Assembly: GCF_018598185.1 (NCBI RefSeq)
Contig: NZ_JAHESC010000010.1
Span: 106,148 to 170,147 of the forward strand
Source of the DNA: Dawidia soli
GTDB lineage: Bacteria > Bacteroidota > Bacteroidia > Cytophagales > Cyclobacteriaceae
DNA length: 64,000 nt
Direction of reading: 5' to 3'
This document shows positions 61,412 to 64,000 of the stretch, in pieces. A program made the position numbers and the translations under genes. Positions within the stretch are counted from its first letter, which is position 1; each line of letters begins with the position of its first letter. The notes under the pieces are model-generated. The model was given only the letters and a program-made list of their open reading frames with translations. It had not been told where the DNA came from and searched no databases.

Positions 61412-62335
61412 ATGATACAAGAATTCAAGCTTTTAAAGCAGCTGTGCGAGGTACACGCACCCTCGGGCCGCGAGGTGGCCATGAAAGATTTTCTCCTGCG
61501 CTACATCGCCAAAGAAAGCAAGAAGTGGAAAGTGAAGCCCGAAGTATACCACGGTGAAGAATTTCAGGATTGTATCGTGCTGAAGTTCGGCAAGCCGCGC
61601 ACCGCCATCTTTGCCCACATGGACAGCATCGGGTTTACCGTGCGCTACTTCAACCAGCTCCTGCCCATCGGCAGCCCCGACGCCGACGCCGGCACCGTAC
61701 TGGTAGGCGAAGACAGCCTCGGCGCCATCGAATGCGTGCTGGAGTTCGACAAAGACAATCATGCCTTCTATTCCTTCGGCCGCCAGATCGACCGTGGCAC
61801 AGAGCTAACCTATAAAGTAAACTTCCGCGACAGTAAGATGTATATCCAGTCGGCGTACCTCGACGACCGCCTGGGCATTTACAATGCGCTGAAAGTGGCC
61901 GAGACGTTAAAAGACGGCGTCATTGTATTCACCTGCTGGGAAGAGCACGGCGGCGGCAGCGTCCCCTACCTGGCCAAATTTATTTATGAGCAATGGCAGG
62001 TGCGCCAGGCATTGATATCAGACATCACCTGGGTGTCAGACGGCGTCGAGCCCGGCAAGGGCGTAGCCATCTCCATGCGCGACCGGAACATACCCCGGCG
62101 CAGCTTTGTCGACCGCATCATCGCGATCGCCCGCAAGCGACAGGTAGATTTTCAACTGGAGGTAGAAGGCATGGGCTCGAGCGATGGCCGCGAGCTGCAG
62201 GTGTCGCCCTACCCGTTTGACTGGTGCTTTGTAGGCGCCCCCGAAAGCGGGCCACACACGCCCGACGAACGGGTGCATAAGCATGACATCCGCACCATGA
62301 TCGAGCTCTATCAATGGCTTATGAAAGACCTGTAA
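61412..62335 (+). CDS. M42-like zinc aminopeptidase / glutamyl aminopeptidase family protein
   Basis: A 307-residue cytosolic metallopeptidase-like protein. Family pieces are [31 protein letters not shown] (first His/Asp zinc ligands), the [15 protein letters not shown]sp, [15 protein letters not shown] (Glu pair), and [14 protein letters not shown] with the final His. It is shorter than typical M42 enzymes (about 340-360), mostly in the dodecamer-forming insert. The start at 61412 (MIQEFKLL) is preferred over a TTG at 61382. It probably degrades short peptides. Confidence 0.85.
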   Translation: MIQEFKLLKQLCEVHAPSGREVAMKDFLLRYIAKESKKWKVKPEVYHGEEFQDCIVLKFGKPRTAIFAHMDSIGFTVRYFNQLLPIGSPDADAGTVLVGEDSLGAIECVLEFDKDNHAFYSFGRQIDRGTELTYKVNFRDSKMYIQSAYLDDRLGIYNALKVAETLKDGVIVFTCWEEHGGGSVPYLAKFIYEQWQVRQALISDITWVSDGVEPGKGVAISMRDRNIPRRSFVDRIIAIARKRQVDFQLEVEGMGSSDGRELQVSPYPFDWCFVGAPESGPHTPDERVHKHDIRTMIELYQWLMKDL

Positions 62336-62408
62336 AAATAGCACAGAACACCTGGTCTATTGGGTGTTACAAATTCTTCTATCTTTGTGCCCCCTTAGCG
62401 GGAGCACT

Positions 62409-62936
62409 ATGCAAATAAAAGATCTGGCATTTAAGCAATTCATCAATAAATCGAAGATCCAGGAAGCGGTCCGCGGGCTTGCCCAGCAGATCAACACGGA
62501 CTACAAAGAGAAGACACCCGTATTCCTCCCCATCCTGAATGGTTCCTTTATTTTTGCCGCCGACCTGATAAAGCAGATAGAAATTCCGTGTAAGGTATCA
62601 TTTGTAAAGGTTTCTTCGTATGCCGGCACGGTAAGCTCCGGCCAGCTCAAGACACTCATCGGCATGGACGCCAGCCTGTTTAACCAGGATGTCATCGTGG
62701 TGGAAGACATTGTCGACACCGGCCATACGTTGCAGAAGATCGTAGAAGAGCTGAAAAGCCTGGGAACAAAGTCCGTAGAGGTCGTCGCGCTGCTGCGCAA
62801 AGAGCATGCCCGCGAAAAAATGATCAACGTAAAATATACGGGGTTTGAAATCGAAAACGAGTTCGTCGTGGGCTATGGCCTGGACTACGACGGTCTGGGA
62901 CGAAACCTGAAAGAGATTTACAAAGCCGCCAACTAA
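62409..62936 (+). CDS. hpt: Hypoxanthine phosphoribosyltransferase
   Basis: A 175-residue purine salvage enzyme converting hypoxanthine (and guanine) to nucleotides with PRPP. The PRPP motif VVEDIVDTGHTLQKIV is near residue 97, and FVVGYGLDYDGLGRNLKEI near the C-terminus binds the base. A longer frame starts at 62364, but the ATG at 62409 (MQIKDLAFKQF) gives the normal N-terminus. It precedes adk by 81 bases and both run in the same direction as obg. Confidence 0.93.
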   Translation: MQIKDLAFKQFINKSKIQEAVRGLAQQINTDYKEKTPVFLPILNGSFIFAADLIKQIEIPCKVSFVKVSSYAGTVSSGQLKTLIGMDASLFNQDVIVVEDIVDTGHTLQKIVEELKSLGTKSVEVVALLRKEHAREKMINVKYTGFEIENEFVVGYGLDYDGLGRNLKEIYKAAN

Positions 62937-63017
62937 ATGCAAGCGATTGTAATTCGTGCGTCATTCCGTATCTTGGGCGGCTTATGTAACCTAAAATTCT
63001 AAACGACTACACAGATC

Positions 63018-63602
63018 ATGATCAATCTCATTCTCTTCGGCCCGCCTGGGGCTGGTAAAGGCACGCAGAGCGCCAAGCTCATCGAAAAGTACTCGTTGAC
63101 GCACATTTCTACCGGCGATCTGTTTCGTAAACACCTGAAGGAAGGCACGCCGCTCGGCAAGCTGGCCCAGGGGTATATGGATAAAGGAAACTTAGTGCCC
63201 GACCAGGTGGTGATCGACATGGTGGATGATAAGATTAAAAGCAGCGGCAACATCACCGGTATAATCTTCGACGGCTTTCCGCGCACCATTCCCCAAGCCG
63301 AGGCACTCGACAAACTGCTGGCCTCCAAGCAAGCGCCCATTAAAGTCCTCGTAGAGCTTGTCGTACCCGAAGAAGAGCTGCGTACACGCCTGGCCGACCG
63401 CGCCCGCAAAGAGAACCGCCCCGACGACGCCAAACCGGAAGTGATTGAAAACCGCATCTCCGTATACAAGTCCGAGACGGTAGCAGTAGCGCAATATTAT
63501 AAAGATCATAAGAAATACGCCTCGGTTATCGGTGTGGGCAAGATCGACGAGATCTTCGAAAACATCTGCACCGAGATCGACAAAAGCTTATTAGCAAAAT
63601 AA
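63018..63602 (+). CDS. adk: Adenylate kinase
   Basis: A 194-residue kinase interconverting AMP, ADP and ATP. The P-loop is GPPGAGKGTQS (residues 8-18), AMP-binding THISTGDLFR near 32, and FDGFPRTIPQAE near 85. The LID region is the short form without zinc Cys (RKENRPDDAKPEVIENR near 135), common in Bacteroidota. hpt is upstream and obg begins nine bases downstream, so the three genes may share a transcript. Confidence 0.96.
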   Translation: MINLILFGPPGAGKGTQSAKLIEKYSLTHISTGDLFRKHLKEGTPLGKLAQGYMDKGNLVPDQVVIDMVDDKIKSSGNITGIIFDGFPRTIPQAEALDKLLASKQAPIKVLVELVVPEEELRTRLADRARKENRPDDAKPEVIENRISVYKSETVAVAQYYKDHKKYASVIGVGKIDEIFENICTEIDKSLLAK

Positions 63603-63611
63603 CCCCGCATC

Positions 63612-63902
63612 GTGTCTGCACCGAACTTCATTGACTACGTTAAATTTTGCTCACGCTCCGGAAAGGGGGGCGCAGGCTGCCTGCACTTCCACCGCGAGAA
63701 ATTTATCCAGAAGGGTGGGCCCGACGGAGGCGATGGAGGCCGGGGAGGAAGTGTTATCCTGCGCGGTGACGCGCAACACTGGACGCTGCTGCACTTAAAA
63801 TACCGCAAGCACGTCATCGCGAGCAACGGTAATCCGGGCGAAGAGCAGGACCGCACCGGCGCCTCGGGCAAAGACGAGATCATACCCGTGCCCCTGGGCA
63901 CG
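63612..63902 (+). CDS. obg: GTPase Obg, N-terminal part only
   Basis: About 97 codons of Obg with a GTG start. The Gly-rich Obg fold is clear: [36 protein letters not shown] and [12 protein letters not shown]. Obg is an essential GTPase involved in ribosome assembly and growth control. After the PLGT motif the translation leaves the family at once, because the sequence folds back on itself and then runs into sequencing adapter. The G domain is therefore missing from the assembly, not from the organism. Nine bases follow the adk stop. Confidence 0.92.
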
Positions 63903-63909
63903 GGTATGA
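63880..63909. repeat. 13-bp fold-back palindrome at the contig end
   Basis: Bases 63880-63892 are the exact inverse of 63897-63909 around a CCTG loop. The inner part (GTGCCCCTGGGCAC) is also Obg coding sequence; the outer right arm breaks the Obg family sequence. This suggests a self-primed snap-back copy made during library preparation. Confidence 0.7.
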
Positions 63910-63911
63910 GC

Positions 63912-64000
63912 CTGTCGCGTATACACATCTCCGCGCCCCCGAGACTTCTTCTACTGGCGTATGCCCGCGTCGGCTTGCAAAAAAGAGGGCGCGGGGGGGG
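63912..64000. other. Illumina Nextera adapter read-through (artefact)
   Basis: 63912-63930 equals the Nextera mosaic end CTGTCTCTTATACACATCT with two mismatches. 63931-63945 matches CCGAGCCCACGAGAC with two mismatches. Then comes an eight-base index-like stretch (63946-63953), and 63954-63977 matches the P7 end (17 of 24 bases). An A run and a G run finish the window. The minus-strand peptide MCIRDR over this site is a known sign of this adapter in databases. Confidence 0.95.

Noticed and set aside
63635..63928. Minus-strand ORF beginning MCIRDR
   Set aside because: It starts inside the Nextera adapter and continues antisense to obg, so it is an artefact.

Overview
This window comes from a member of the Bacteroidota, most likely the order Cytophagales. 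The evidence is a full-length SprA (type IX secretion translocon), a DUF2723 membrane protein, a TonB-dependent receptor with a carboxypeptidase-regulatory-like N-terminal domain, single-chain glycine dehydrogenase, a short adenylate kinase, and several -7 promoter boxes of the Bacteroidota form TAnnTTTG. The genus cannot be fixed from the sequence alone.

Layout. 1-8404: the 5' part of an Ig-like lipoprotein, a TonB receptor with a histidine-rich membrane protein, the DUF2723 protein, and a divergent pair whose start codons share one CATG. 8415-21771: a surface polysaccharide cluster with two methyltransferases, a Wzm/Wzt ABC exporter, about eight glycosyltransferases, a multi-spanning membrane protein and a broken glycosyltransferase remnant. 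21905-29743: Lrp/AsnC regulator, phosphoribosyltransferase, panB, Ada-like protein, a copper-storage-like Cys-rich protein, acylphosphatase, a DGPF protein with its ECF sigma factor, nadR-pnuC, and an orphan secreted protein. 29767-45575: kynurenine-pathway genes (aldehyde dehydrogenase, SDR, haaO, then kmo and kynU) separated by sprA, ruvA and a lytic transglycosylase. 45704-47034: gcvH and lipA, with gcvP at 53624. 47139-51377: five tandem paralogous lipoproteins, each with a short collagen-like Gly-X-Y stretch, plus the 3' remnant of a sixth. 51675-60189: two M28 peptidases, two DUF3299-like proteins and L-serine dehydratase. 60212-63902: upp, a small membrane protein, an M42 peptidase, hpt, adk and the start of obg.

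The genes combine into recognisable functions: polysaccharide assembly and export, tryptophan/kynurenine catabolism, glycine cleavage with lipoylation, NAD salvage through PnuC-NadR, and purine/pyrimidine salvage. The least explained locus is the array of collagen-like lipoproteins. It has clearly grown by duplication and lost at least one copy, and its role is unknown.

The right end is not genomic. From about 63912 the sequence matches an Illumina Nextera adapter with errors, followed by an A run and a G run. Just before it lies a 13-bp fold-back palindrome that breaks the obg reading frame. Sequence after about 63902 should not be interpreted biologically.
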